Assembly: GCF_028307215.1 (NCBI RefSeq)
Contig: NZ_JAQMHV010000009.1
Span: forward strand, 1 to 64,000
Direction: 5' to 3'
Length of the DNA: 64,000 nucleotides
From: Falsirhodobacter sp. 20TX0035
Lineage (GTDB): Bacteria; Pseudomonadota; Alphaproteobacteria; Rhodobacterales; Rhodobacteraceae
Shown here: piece by piece, positions 55,598 through 64,000 of the stretch
Layout of the letters: each line of letters begins with the position of its first letter
How positions within the stretch are numbered: position 1 is the stretch's first letter
Translations under genes and position numbers: made by a program
The notes under the pieces: model-generated
The model's database searches: none
The model's input: only the letters and a program-made list of their open reading frames with translations
What the model was told of the DNA's origin: nothing

Positions 55598-57136
55598 ATG
55601 TCCTTTCTGACCATGAAGCGCCGCCATGTCCTGATGGGCATGATGGCCGCCACCGCCCTGCCCCGCATCGGCTTCGCGCAAGGCGCCGCGCCCAAGGCGG
55701 GCGGCACGCTGCGGATCAGCCACTCCACCCGGATTGCGACGCTGAACGTGCTGTCGCTGTCGGGTCCGGCCGAGTACCCGGTGATCGACATGATCTATTC
55801 GGGCCTCACGCGCATCGGCGCCGACAGCGTGGCCCATCCCGATCTGGCGGAAAGCTGGGACGCCTCGGCCGACGCCACCGAATTCACGTTCCACCTGCGC
55901 CAAGGCGTCACCTTCCACGACGGCAGCCCCTTCACCGCCGCCGACGTGGTCGCGACCTACACGCTGATCCTGAACCCCGACATTCCGGCCGCCGCCCGCT
56001 CCTCGGTGAACATGATCGACCGGGTGGAGGCGGTGGACGACCACACCGTCAAGTTCACGCTGAAGACGCCCTTCGCGGATTTTCCGGTCTCCACGGCGCA
56101 TGCCAACGCGCGCATCATCTCCAAGGCTGCGGCGGAAGGACCGATCACCGATCTCGACACCAAGGCCAACGGCACCGGCCCGTTCAAGCTGGACGTGTAT
56201 GACAGCGCCTCGATGGTGCGGCTGGCCAAGAACGAGAGTTACTACGTCGCGGGCAAGCCCTATCTCGACGCGGTGGAGATGATGCTGTTCCCCGACCTGA
56301 CGGCGGAAACCGCGAACTTCCTGTCGGGCACCACCGACGTGATGCTGACGGTGCAGCAGGCCGATTTCGCCCGCATCGCGGCCTCGCAGGGGATCGAGGC
56401 AAAGCGCGTCGCCTCTGGCCGTTACGCCTGCGTCGTCATGCGGCAGGACGCCGCCCCGTGGAACGACGTGCGCGTCCGAAAGGCGCTTGCCCTCGCCACC
56501 GATCGCCAGCTGCTGGTGGAGATCATCCTCGAAGGCCTCGGCCGCCCGGCCTATGACAGCATCGTGGCCCCCGAACTGCCCTTCGCCACCGAGAAGCCCG
56601 AGATTGCCTACGACCCCGAGGCCGCGAAGACACTGCTGGCCGAAGCCGGCTATCCCGACGGGCTGGACGTGAGGCTGGTGGCATCGGACCGTCCGGCGAT
56701 CCGCGTGCAGACGGCCATCGCGCTGCAGCAGACCGCCGCCGCCGCAGGCTTCCGCATCACGCTGGAGACGATGCCCCACGACACCTATCTGGCCGAGGAG
56801 TGGATGAAGGGCGACTTCTACATCGGCTATTGGGGAATGCAGCCCACGGTCGACCAGACCTACAAGCTGCTGCTGACCTCCGACGGGTCCTATCAGGACA
56901 CCGAATGGAAGAACGCCGACTTCGACGCCCTGATCGCGGAAGGCCGCGCCACCACCGACGAAGGTCGGCGCGCCGAGATCTACACCGAGGCGCAGGCGCT
57001 GGAACTGCGCGACACGCCCTATATCGTGCCCTTCTTCGAGGATGTGCTGACCGCGAACCGCGCTACCACCGAGGCGTGGGAAGTGGCGCCGATCAGCCGC
57101 TACTTCCACATCGAGAACGTCTGGCTGGACAAGTAA
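55598..57136 (+). CDS. Peptide-type ABC solute-binding protein (family 5), possible Tat signal
   Basis: The 512-residue protein carries MKRRHVLMGMMAATALP near the start, with an RR pair before a short hydrophobic stretch, which allows Tat export; cleavage is near GFAQG. Family 5 marks are VAHPDLAESWDASADATEFT, FHDGSPFTAADVV and a VRVRKALALATDR helix. It supplies the 57141-60521 transporter. GAGCC before the ATG is a modest ribosome site. The ligand is unknown; enzymes in the operon point to an amide or cyclic amino-acid derivative. Confidence 0.87.
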   Translation: MSFLTMKRRHVLMGMMAATALPRIGFAQGAAPKAGGTLRISHSTRIATLNVLSLSGPAEYPVIDMIYSGLTRIGADSVAHPDLAESWDASADATEFTFHLRQGVTFHDGSPFTAADVVATYTLILNPDIPAAARSSVNMIDRVEAVDDHTVKFTLKTPFADFPVSTAHANARIISKAAAEGPITDLDTKANGTGPFKLDVYDSASMVRLAKNESYYVAGKPYLDAVEMMLFPDLTAETANFLSGTTDVMLTVQQADFARIAASQGIEAKRVASGRYACVVMRQDAAPWNDVRVRKALALATDRQLLVEIILEGLGRPAYDSIVAPELPFATEKPEIAYDPEAAKTLLAEAGYPDGLDVRLVASDRPAIRVQTAIALQQTAAAAGFRITLETMPHDTYLAEEWMKGDFYIGYWGMQPTVDQTYKLLLTSDGSYQDTEWKNADFDALIAEGRATTDEGRRAEIYTEAQALELRDTPYIVPFFEDVLTANRATTEAWEVAPISRYFHIENVWLDK

Positions 57137-57140
57137 GCGC

Positions 57141-58091
57141 GTGAGCCTCGCCTACTTCCTCCGCCGCATCGGCGCGATCGTGATCGTGCTGTTCATCGTC
57201 ACCTTGGCGGTGTTCGCGATCACCATGATCCTGCCCGGCAACGCCGCGCTGATGATCCTGGGCGAGAACGCGTCGCCCGACAACCTTGCCGCGATGGAGC
57301 GGCAGCTAGGGCTGGACCGGCCCCTGCCGGTGCAATACCTGCACTGGCTGTGGGGGGTGCTGCAGGGCGATTTCGGCACCTCGCTGCGCCTGCAGCAGCC
57401 GGTGTCGCAGGTGGTGGGCGTGGCGTTCTGGAACTCCGCGTCCCTTGCCGTCACCGCGCTGGTCGTGGTGACGGTGGTCGCGATCCCTATGGGCGCCTTC
57501 GCCGCGATGAAGCGCGGAACGCCCGTGGATGCCGTGATCGGCTTCTTCTCCTATATCGGCACCGCGATGCCGGAATTCGTGACGGCGACGCTGCTTCTGG
57601 TGCTGTTCGCCGCCCCCGAACGGCCCTTCTTCCCCGCAGGCGGTTTCGTCGCCCCATGGGATGATCTGGCAGGGTTCGCCCAGCATGTCGTGCTGCCGGC
57701 CGCCACGCTGGGGCTGATCCTGATGGCCCACATCTCGCGTCAGGTCCGGTCCGAGATGTCCGAGGTGCTGTCGTCGGATTTCATCCGCGCCGCGCGGCTG
57801 AAGGGCCTGTCCGAAAGCCGCGTCATGCGCCGCCACGCACTGCCGAACTCGCTGGCGCCCGCCGTCGCCGTCATCTCGCTCGACATCGGATACCTTCTGG
57901 GCGGCATCATCGTGGTGGAGGAGATCTTCGCCTGGCCGGGCCTTGGCCGCACGCTGATCTATGCGCTGCAGAACCGCGACCTGCCGGTCATACAGGCGGT
58001 GACGCTTCTGCTGGCGGTCGTCTATGCCGTCTCGAACCTGATCGCCGACCTCGTGATCGCCCTTCTCGACCCGAGGGTCCGGTATGCGTAG
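57141..58091 (+). CDS. Peptide-type ABC permease (DppB family)
   Basis: The 316-residue six-helix protein starts at GTG 57141. Marks are LPGNAALMILGENASPDNLA, an FVTATLLLVLFAAPERPFFP segment and the EAA loop FIRAARLKGLSESRVMRRHA. It is 4 bp after the binding-protein stop and overlaps the next permease gene by 8 bp. Confidence 0.88.
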   Translation: MSLAYFLRRIGAIVIVLFIVTLAVFAITMILPGNAALMILGENASPDNLAAMERQLGLDRPLPVQYLHWLWGVLQGDFGTSLRLQQPVSQVVGVAFWNSASLAVTALVVVTVVAIPMGAFAAMKRGTPVDAVIGFFSYIGTAMPEFVTATLLLVLFAAPERPFFPAGGFVAPWDDLAGFAQHVVLPAATLGLILMAHISRQVRSEMSEVLSSDFIRAARLKGLSESRVMRRHALPNSLAPAVAVISLDIGYLLGGIIVVEEIFAWPGLGRTLIYALQNRDLPVIQAVTLLLAVVYAVSNLIADLVIALLDPRVRYA

Positions 58092-58902
58092 GATCCTCCG
58101 CTCCCCCACCGGGCTGATCGGGTCGATCCTGCTGGCCATCGTGACCGTTGCCGCCCTGCTCGGCCCGTGGATCGCGCCGTACGATCCGCAGGCGTTCGAC
58201 GTCACCGCCCGCCTTCAGGGGCCGAGCCTGACGCACCTTCTGGGCACGGACCAATACGGGCGCGACCTCATGTCCCGCATCCTGAACGGCGCGCCGACCA
58301 CGATCCTGTTCGGCGTCTTCGCCACCGCGCTTGGCGTCGGCGTGGGGTCGGTGATCGGCGTGATCGCGGGCGTTGCGGGGGGCCGCACCGACGGGATCAT
58401 CATGCGCATCCTCGACGGGATGCTGGCCATGCCGGAGCTGCTGTTCACGCTGCTGATCGTCACCTTCCTTGGTGGCGGATCCACGCAAGCAATGCTGGCT
58501 GTGGCTGTCACCTTCGCGCCTGGCATGGCGCGGATCGCGCGGTCGTCCGTCCTGTCCGTCCGCACGCGCGAATACGTGCTCGCGGCCACCGCACGCGGTG
58601 AATCCCGCGCGTGGATCGTGGGGCGCGAGGTGCTGCCGAACGCCCTCGGCCCGATCATCGTCGAAAGCACCATTCGCGTCAGCTTCGCCATCATGATCGG
58701 CGCGACACTCGGCTTTCTTGGCCTCGGGGCGCAACCACCCAGCACAGAATGGGGTCTGATGGTGGCAGAGGCCCGTCAGTTCATGTTCCGCAACCCTTGG
58801 TGCGTCATCGCCCCCGGCGCGGTCATCGCCATCACGGCCATGGGTTTCAATCTATTCGGCGACGCCCTTCGCGACGCCTTCGACCCGAAAAGGAGCCGCT
58901 AA
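58084..58902 (+). CDS. Peptide-type ABC permease (DppC family)
   Basis: The 272-residue membrane protein has LLGTDQYGRDLMSRILNGAP, the loop YVLAATARGESRAWIVGREV and the end NLFGDALRDAFDPKRSR. It pairs with the 57141 permease. Its stop overlaps the ATPase start by one base (TAATG). Confidence 0.88.
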   Translation: MRRILRSPTGLIGSILLAIVTVAALLGPWIAPYDPQAFDVTARLQGPSLTHLLGTDQYGRDLMSRILNGAPTTILFGVFATALGVGVGSVIGVIAGVAGGRTDGIIMRILDGMLAMPELLFTLLIVTFLGGGSTQAMLAVAVTFAPGMARIARSSVLSVRTREYVLAATARGESRAWIVGREVLPNALGPIIVESTIRVSFAIMIGATLGFLGLGAQPPSTEWGLMVAEARQFMFRNPWCVIAPGAVIAITAMGFNLFGDALRDAFDPKRSR

Positions 58903-60521
58903 TGCGCCCCATACTCGAGGTCCACAAGTATTCGATGGACTACCTTACCGACGAGGGCCGCGTGCAGGCTTTGCGTGAGGTGTCGCTGTCCATCGCCAAG
59001 GGGGAAACCCACGCGCTGGTCGGCGAAAGCGGTTCGGGCAAATCGACACTGGCTTGGTCCATCATGCGTTACCTCGCGCCTAACGCCGAGGAGACGGGTG
59101 GTGCAATCCTCGTCTCCGGTGAAGACATGATTGGCAAGTCTGCCGCCCAAATCCGCAAGATGCGCGGCAACCGCATCGCGATGGTGTTTCAGGACCCGTC
59201 CACCTCTCTCAATCCCACCATGCGAATGGGAGAGCAACTGGTCGAGGTGTTGATGCGACACCGTGGCCTGAACCGGAAGGCGGCCTGGGCCGAAGGCAAG
59301 GCCGGGCTGGCCCGCACCGGCATCGCGAAACCGGCCGAGATGATGCTCCGCTTCCCGCACGAGGCCTCGGGCGGGGAAAAGCAGCGCGTGGGCATCGCCA
59401 CCGCCTTTGCCTGCGATCCGGAACTCATCATATTCGACGAACCTACCACTGCGCTCGACATCCTGACCGCGAACCAGATCCTTGATCTGTTCGTGACACT
59501 GCGGAATGAGACGGGGGTCGCCGCACTATACATCTCACACGACCTTGGTCTCGTGTCGCGGATCGCCCATACGGTCTCGGTGATCCATCGTGGCCGTATC
59601 GTGGAACAGGGTACCGTGGATCAAGTGTTCCGCGCACCCGCCCACGATTACACTCGCGGCCTGATGGCTGCCGTTCCGAAACCTTTGGAGCGGATAGCCG
59701 TCCCCGGTCCAACGACAACGACATCCCTGATTCAATTGGAAGGTGTGACCGTCCGATACGGCGATCCGGGTTGGCTAACACGGATGCTAAACCCCCAGGC
59801 CATCGGCCATACCGGCGCTGAAAGCGTGACGCTCGATGTCCGTCCGGGAGAACTTCTGGGCATCGTGGGCGAAAGCGGATCCGGCAAGTCCACGATCGCC
59901 AAAGTCGCCTCGGGACTCAACGCGTTCACGGGCACGATCCATTTCGACGGACGAGCGTTCACCAGCCGCGACGCGCTGGACCACGCCTATCGCCGTGACG
60001 TGCAGATTGTGTTTCAGCACCCCGACAGCAGCCTGAATCCGCGCCAGACCATCGGCACGATCCTGTCGCGACCCCTGAAGCTGTACGGCATCGTTCCGGC
60101 CGACCAAGTGCAGGCGCGTGTGCGCGAACTGCTGGAGATGGTCCTGCTGCCCGCCGACTTCGCCACCCGCTACCCCCACCAGCTGTCGGGCGGGCAAAAG
60201 CAGCGCGTGGCCATCGCCCGCGCCTTTGCCGCCGAACCAAAGCTCGTGATCTGCGACGAGGTAACGGCCGCGCTGGACGTGTCGGTGCAGGCCGCCGTGG
60301 CGCGGCTGCTGGTGGACCTTCAGGCGCGGTCGGGCGCGGCCTGCCTGTTCATCACTCACGACCTGAACCTGATCCGCCAACTGGCTCACCGCATCGCCGT
60401 GATGCAGCGCGGCCGGCTCGTGGACCTATTCGACGTGGCCGACGCCGACGGCCCCGGCCGCCATCCCTACACCCGCGCCCTGCTGGACGCGGTTCCTGTC
60501 CTCGAAAGCCCTGCCCCATGA
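58902..60521 (+). CDS. Fused DppD-DppF-type dual ABC ATPase
   Basis: The 539-residue protein has two ABC domains. The first (1-250) has GESGSGKST, a shortened signature ASGGEKQRV and FDEPTTALD; the second (about 275-525) has [18 protein letters not shown] and CDEVTAALD. The first signature lacks the usual Leu (EASGG), which may make the two sites unequal. It is the second example in the window of a fused dipeptide-type ATPase. It overlaps the M20-family gene by 4 bp. Confidence 0.87.
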   Translation: MRPILEVHKYSMDYLTDEGRVQALREVSLSIAKGETHALVGESGSGKSTLAWSIMRYLAPNAEETGGAILVSGEDMIGKSAAQIRKMRGNRIAMVFQDPSTSLNPTMRMGEQLVEVLMRHRGLNRKAAWAEGKAGLARTGIAKPAEMMLRFPHEASGGEKQRVGIATAFACDPELIIFDEPTTALDILTANQILDLFVTLRNETGVAALYISHDLGLVSRIAHTVSVIHRGRIVEQGTVDQVFRAPAHDYTRGLMAAVPKPLERIAVPGPTTTTSLIQLEGVTVRYGDPGWLTRMLNPQAIGHTGAESVTLDVRPGELLGIVGESGSGKSTIAKVASGLNAFTGTIHFDGRAFTSRDALDHAYRRDVQIVFQHPDSSLNPRQTIGTILSRPLKLYGIVPADQVQARVRELLEMVLLPADFATRYPHQLSGGQKQRVAIARAFAAEPKLVICDEVTAALDVSVQAAVARLLVDLQARSGAACLFITHDLNLIRQLAHRIAVMQRGRLVDLFDVADADGPGRHPYTRALLDAVPVLESPAP

Positions 60522-61720
60522 TCGAGATCGACCGCGACACCTGCCTTGCCACCCTGGCCGACATGGTCCGCAACAAAAGCTATTCCCAGACCGAGGGCGA
60601 ACGCGTCCTTGCCGCCCACATGGTCGGGATCATGGAAGCGATGGGGCTGGAGGCCTATCTGATGCCGGTGGAAGGCGACCGCGTGAACGCCATCGGCGTC
60701 TGGCGCGGCACCGGTGGCGGGCCGTCGCTGATGTTCAACGGCCACCTCGACACCAACCCCGCGACCGAGGGCTGGACGGTGAACCCGTGGGGCGGCGTCA
60801 TCGACGACGCCTTCATCTATGGCATCGGGGTGTCGAACATGAAGGCGGGGGATGCCGCCTACCTGTGCGCCGTCCGCGAACTGATCCGCCACGGCGTCCG
60901 CCTGAAGGGGGACGTGATCCTGACCTTCGTGATCGGCGAATTGCAGGGCGGGATCGGCACCAAGGCCATCGTGGACGCCGGCCTGCGCGCGGACTTTTTC
61001 ATAAATTCCGAACCCACCGACCTGCAGGCCGTGACGATGCACGCCGCCGCCTTCACCTTCGTGATGGAGCTTCAGGGCATCACCCGCCACCTGTCCAAGC
61101 GCGAGGCGGCCGTTGACGCCATCCTTGCCGCCTGCGACGTGATCCCGGAACTGACTGCCCTCACCTTCTCGGACGCACCAAGTGAGGAGCATCGGTCGAT
61201 CAACCGCGTGCATGTCGGCGTGGTGCACGGGGCCCTGGGCCGCGACCTGCACGAATGGCGTCCGCCGCAGGTGGCCGATTTCGTGCGCCTGAAAGGCTCT
61301 GGCCGCTATGGTCCGGGCCAGACCGAGGACAACGCGCTGGCCGACCTGCGCCGCGTGCTGGACGGGTTGGAGCGGCGATGGCCGGGCCTTCAGGCCAGCG
61401 TCCGCACCGAAAAAGCCGAAGGGCGTCCCACCATGCCCGCCTTCGAGGTACCGCGCGACAGCCGCATCGTCACCGCGATCAACGCCGCTTACCTGTCGGT
61501 GCGGGGCGAGGCGCAGCCCACAGGCGCGATCACGCCCCCCGGTTTCTTCGGCACCGATGCCGGACACTTGTACGAAGCCGCGGGAATGGAGGGCATCGTC
61601 TGCGGTCCCGGCGGCCGCTACAACACCATGCCCGACGAGAGAGTCGACATCGTGGATTATCTCGACATGATCCGCATCTATGCCGCCACCGCCTGCGACA
61701 TCTGCGGGGTGGCGGAATGA
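60518..61720 (+). CDS. M20-family protein with degenerate metal site
   Basis: The 400-residue protein has M20/ArgE-DapE layout. H76 and D78 (NGHLDTNP) and E165 (NSEPTDL) are kept. The bridging Asp of the G-x-G-x-x-D-MKG motif is N107 (GVSNMKAG), the Glu-Glu pair is E141-L142 (GELQGG), and the last His is replaced in YNTMPDE. M20 enzymes are di-zinc amidases, so this one may bind one or no metal, or bind without hydrolysing. It lies between the transporter ATPase and a creatinase-fold gene, overlapping both by 4 bp. The substrate is unknown. Confidence 0.75.
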   Translation: MIEIDRDTCLATLADMVRNKSYSQTEGERVLAAHMVGIMEAMGLEAYLMPVEGDRVNAIGVWRGTGGGPSLMFNGHLDTNPATEGWTVNPWGGVIDDAFIYGIGVSNMKAGDAAYLCAVRELIRHGVRLKGDVILTFVIGELQGGIGTKAIVDAGLRADFFINSEPTDLQAVTMHAAAFTFVMELQGITRHLSKREAAVDAILAACDVIPELTALTFSDAPSEEHRSINRVHVGVVHGALGRDLHEWRPPQVADFVRLKGSGRYGPGQTEDNALADLRRVLDGLERRWPGLQASVRTEKAEGRPTMPAFEVPRDSRIVTAINAAYLSVRGEAQPTGAITPPGFFGTDAGHLYEAAGMEGIVCGPGGRYNTMPDERVDIVDYLDMIRIYAATACDICGVAE

Positions 61721-62913
61721 TCGACCTCGCCCGCGAATACCCTGGCACCGCATCGGGCCGCGCCGTCACCCTGCGCTTCCCCGAGGCCGAGCACCGCGCC
61801 CGCCTAGCCGCCACCCGCCGCGAACTGGCGGCGCGCGGCCTCGACGCGCTTCTCGTCTTCGCACAGGAAAGCCACTACTACCTGACCGGGTTCGACACGG
61901 CGGGCTACGTGTTTTTCCAGGTCGGCATCGTCACCGCCGACGATCGCCCGACCGTGCTGCTGACCCGCACCCCCGACAAGCGGCAGGCCGAGGTGGCATC
62001 GCTGTATGATGACGTGCGCATCTGGCTGAATGCGGAAGGCGCGAACCCTGCGCTGGACCTGCGCGCGATCCTCGATGAGATCGGCCTGAAGCGTGTCGGG
62101 ATTGAGTTCGCGACCTATGGCCTGACCGCCGCCAACGGACGGATGGTCGAAGCCGCGCTGAACGGCATCGGGATCGAGGACACCTCCGACCTGGTGCGCC
62201 GCCAGCGCCTCGTGAAATCGCCTGCCGAACTAGAACTGACCCGTGCCGCAGGGCAACTGGCCGACGCCGCCGTGATCGCCGCGATCGACGCCACGAAGCC
62301 CGGCGTGTTCGACACCGCCCTGTCGGGTGCCGCCGTGACGGCGATGCTGGCGGGGGGCGCGGACATGCCCTCGGGCGGGCCGCTCGTGAACTCCGGGCCT
62401 CGCGCGCTCTTTGGACGCGGCATTGGCGGCCCCCGTCGGATCGAAGCGCAGGACCAGGTGCTGGTCGAGCTCGCAGGTTCCGCCTGCCGCTACCACGTCG
62501 TGATCGAGCACACGATGGCCGTCGGCACCCCCGATCCGCGGCAGGTCAGCCAGATGGGCGTCGCGATCGAGGCGCTGGAGCGGATCAAGGAGGCCGCCGT
62601 TCCGGGTGAGCGTCTTGGCAAGCTGGACGACATCCACCGCCGCGTGCTGGACGATGCAGGCTTCGCCCATGCCCGCTACGCCGCCTGCGGGTATTCCCTT
62701 GGCTGCACGTTCAAGCCGACCTGGATGGATGCACCGCCGATGATCTATTCCGGCAACCCGCTGGTGCTGGAGCCGGGTATGGTCTTCTTTGTGCACATCA
62801 TGATTCCCGACGCCACCACCGGTCTTGTCGCGGGCGTGGGACAGACCTTCGCCATCGGTGAGCGAGGCGTAGAAACCTTCAGCGCCCTGCCTTTGAAGCT
62901 CTGGACGCTATGA
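61717..62913 (+). CDS. M24 creatinase-fold protein without metal ligands (3)
   Basis: The 398-residue protein starts at ATG 61717 (ATGA overlap with the previous stop). It is a paralogue of the 54400 protein: shared segments include GLDALLVFAQESHYYLTGFD, NSGPRALFGRG and PPMIYSGNPLVLEPGM. Metal ligands are again missing (DQVLVELAGSACRYHVVIEH). Two such paralogues bracket one transporter operon, which suggests two related substrates or a hetero-oligomer. A conserved FVHIMI His near the end could serve catalysis as in creatinase. Confidence 0.78.
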   Translation: MIDLAREYPGTASGRAVTLRFPEAEHRARLAATRRELAARGLDALLVFAQESHYYLTGFDTAGYVFFQVGIVTADDRPTVLLTRTPDKRQAEVASLYDDVRIWLNAEGANPALDLRAILDEIGLKRVGIEFATYGLTAANGRMVEAALNGIGIEDTSDLVRRQRLVKSPAELELTRAAGQLADAAVIAAIDATKPGVFDTALSGAAVTAMLAGGADMPSGGPLVNSGPRALFGRGIGGPRRIEAQDQVLVELAGSACRYHVVIEHTMAVGTPDPRQVSQMGVAIEALERIKEAAVPGERLGKLDDIHRRVLDDAGFAHARYAACGYSLGCTFKPTWMDAPPMIYSGNPLVLEPGMVFFVHIMIPDATTGLVAGVGQTFAIGERGVETFSALPLKLWTL

Positions 62914-63295
62914 CCGGACAGGGTAACACGCAACAGGTTCGGACCTGATTGCACAGAACAGTCGTTCCTGCCTTGTGAGAGTTGATGATCGCTTCCGCTG
63001 CCCGTCCCGCCAACGGTGATGCCAAGAGGGGCGGTCCACGAACATCCGGATCGACGTCGGTTTCTTTCGACGCCAGCTACGGTGCCAAGCGTGCCACTTG
63101 ACCTCTTTCCTCTTGTTCGATTTGCAGGTGCGCCGGGTGAGCGGCAAACGATCTTCGTTTTCAACCGGCCCAGCGATCTGACCAAGATCTGGGATGTTGC
63201 GGACTTCAAAGGCCGCTTCACGGTCCAGGGCGACCATTGTTCAAGTGGCTGGCCTGGTGCTGCGGGTCCTTGGTCGCGAGGCGTGGGCGTGCCTT
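62914..63295. other. Intergenic stretch between convergent units, no supported gene
   Basis: About 380 bp between the end of the creatinase-fold gene and the end of pxpC, which converge. Open frames on both strands show no family. No clear hairpin with a T-run was found for either transcript. Confidence 0.4.
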
Positions 63296-64000
63296 TCAAG
63301 CACGCCAGCGCCTGGCGATGGTGACGCTCAGTCGCAAACGGGCACGGCGTTCGGCGGAGTGCTGGGCGATCCAGATGTCTTCGGCCGTGTCGCGGGGGAC
63401 GGGGCGGAAGCGGAATGCCGCTCCGCTCGGCATCTGGGCCAGCCGGGGCAGATCAGCCCCGATGACGGTCGCTATCTTTGGATACCCGCCGGTGGTTTGC
63501 GCTTCCGCCATCAGAACGATCGGACAACCGGATCCAGGTATCTGGATCGAGCCTGCCACCGTGCCGTCGGAGACGATGTCATGCCCACGCTGCGCCGGGA
63601 TCTGCGGGCCGTCGAGGATCATCGCCATCCGGTCGCGCCGCGTCGTGACCGTGAAGCGAGCCGAGGCGAAACGCTCCAGAACCTCCGCCGAAAAGGCATC
63701 CTGCTGCGGGCCGAGGACCACGCGAATATCCCGTGGCGCCAGAGTTTCCGCGTGGGGGCGGCGGCAAGCAAGTGCCGGGCCCCGTGGATCAAAGGCCCCA
63801 AGCGGCAGCCGGGCCCCCGCCTCCACCACGCGGCCAAGGCCGGAACGCAGATGCGCCGCCCGCGAGCCCATCAGGATCGGCGTCTCGATCCCGCCCGACA
63901 CAGCAAGATAGCCCCAGACCGCGTCCGCCATGGCGCCGATGCGGATGGTCTGGCCAGCCATGACGCGATGCGCCTCCCATGCAGGACGCGGCTCCCCTTC
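63296..64000 (-). CDS. pxpC: 5-oxoprolinase subunit C (PxpC/KipA family), partial
   Basis: This is the last part of a gene that continues past the window edge: codons are open and family-like up to 64000 (EAHRVMAGQTIRIG). PxpC marks are WGYLAVSGGIETPILMGSRA, a THLRSGLG-like AAHLRSGLGRVVEAG, the central RRDRMAMILDGPQIPA, VAGSIQIPGSGCPIVLMAEA, and QTTGGYPKIATVIGADLPRL. With PxpA and PxpB it cleaves 5-oxoproline (pyroglutamate) to glutamate using ATP. pxpB and pxpA should lie just beyond the edge. Pyroglutamate formation from gamma-glutamyl compounds would link it to the amidotransferase at 52910. Confidence 0.88.
   Translation of the reverse strand, partial: EGEPRPAWEAHRVMAGQTIRIGAMADAVWGYLAVSGGIETPILMGSRAAHLRSGLGRVVEAGARLPLGAFDPRGPALACRRPHAETLAPRDIRVVLGPQQDAFSAEVLERFASARFTVTTRRDRMAMILDGPQIPAQRGHDIVSDGTVAGSIQIPGSGCPIVLMAEAQTTGGYPKIATVIGADLPRLAQMPSGAAFRFRPVPRDTAEDIWIAQHSAERRARLRLSVTIARRWRA

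Noticed and set aside
63016-63324. A 102-codon plus-strand frame near the right edge
   Set aside because: No family and it runs into the pxpC coding region on the other strand.

Overview
The window is GC-rich, densely coded DNA. It is most consistent with a Rhodobacteraceae-type alphaproteobacterium (Paracoccus/Rhodobacter-like), probably from a megaplasmid, chromid or other accessory region. This is inferred from the gene families, the codon use, a relic of a plasmid repC gene, an orphan virB11 fragment, IS5-type elements, a serine resolvase, a BrnTA toxin-antitoxin pair and a restriction-modification island. No rRNA, tRNA, CRISPR array or core housekeeping gene was seen.

Left edge (1-2.6 kb): IS remnants, brnTA, a decayed repC, a secreted or anchored SNase-type nuclease and a GNAT acetyltransferase. 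2.7-11.5 kb: a sugar-acid type catabolic cluster with a GntR regulator carrying two winged helices, a UxaA/GarD-family dehydratase, a polar-amino-acid-type ABC transporter, a DapA-family dehydratase/aldolase, a FAH-family hydrolase, a shikimate-dehydrogenase-like oxidoreductase, and broken SDR and GMC genes. 11.6-19.0 kb: a sulfate-ester unit with a formylglycine-generating enzyme, an IclR regulator, a CUT1-type ABC transporter and a cytoplasmic Cys-type sulfatase. 19.1-25.6 kb: tctDE two-component system, tctCBA tricarboxylate transporter, a PrpB-family lyase and a small tautomerase. 25.7-28.7 kb: a MatC carrier, a LigI-type lactonase and a HutC-type regulator. 28.9-30.2 kb: a rearrangement scar joining half a tctA to half a virB11.

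30.5-35.5 kb: a second tctCBA-type transporter followed by a D-2-hydroxyacid dehydrogenase and an LDH2/ComC-family dehydrogenase. The combination matches the known sulfolactate uptake and racemization clusters. 35.6-36.4 kb: a complete IS427-group IS5 element. 36.6-45.5 kb: a peptide-type ABC transporter with fused ATPases, a hydantoinase-like amidohydrolase, a D-carbamoylase, a frameshifted LysR gene and a VOC protein, together a plausible hydantoin or N-carbamoyl compound pathway. 45.7-51.7 kb: a foreign, partly AT-rich defence-type island with a HEPN-motif protein, a PaeR7I/XhoI-type R-M system, an undescribed overlapping pair (four-helix membrane protein plus ComEC-like metallo-beta-lactamase-fold protein) and a serine resolvase with repeats next to it. 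51.8-64 kb: a divergent cluster around a FadR/FCD-type GntR regulator with three creatinase-fold proteins lacking metal ligands, a class I glutamine amidotransferase, a second peptide-type ABC transporter, an M20-family protein with a degenerate metal site and, at the edge, a partial 5-oxoprolinase subunit pxpC.

The best candidates for something undescribed are the membrane/MBL gene pair at 49.3-51.0 kb and the hydrolase cluster without metal ligands at 51.8-62.9 kb. The sulfolactate-type cluster and the TctD site upstream of tctC are strong, readily checked assignments.
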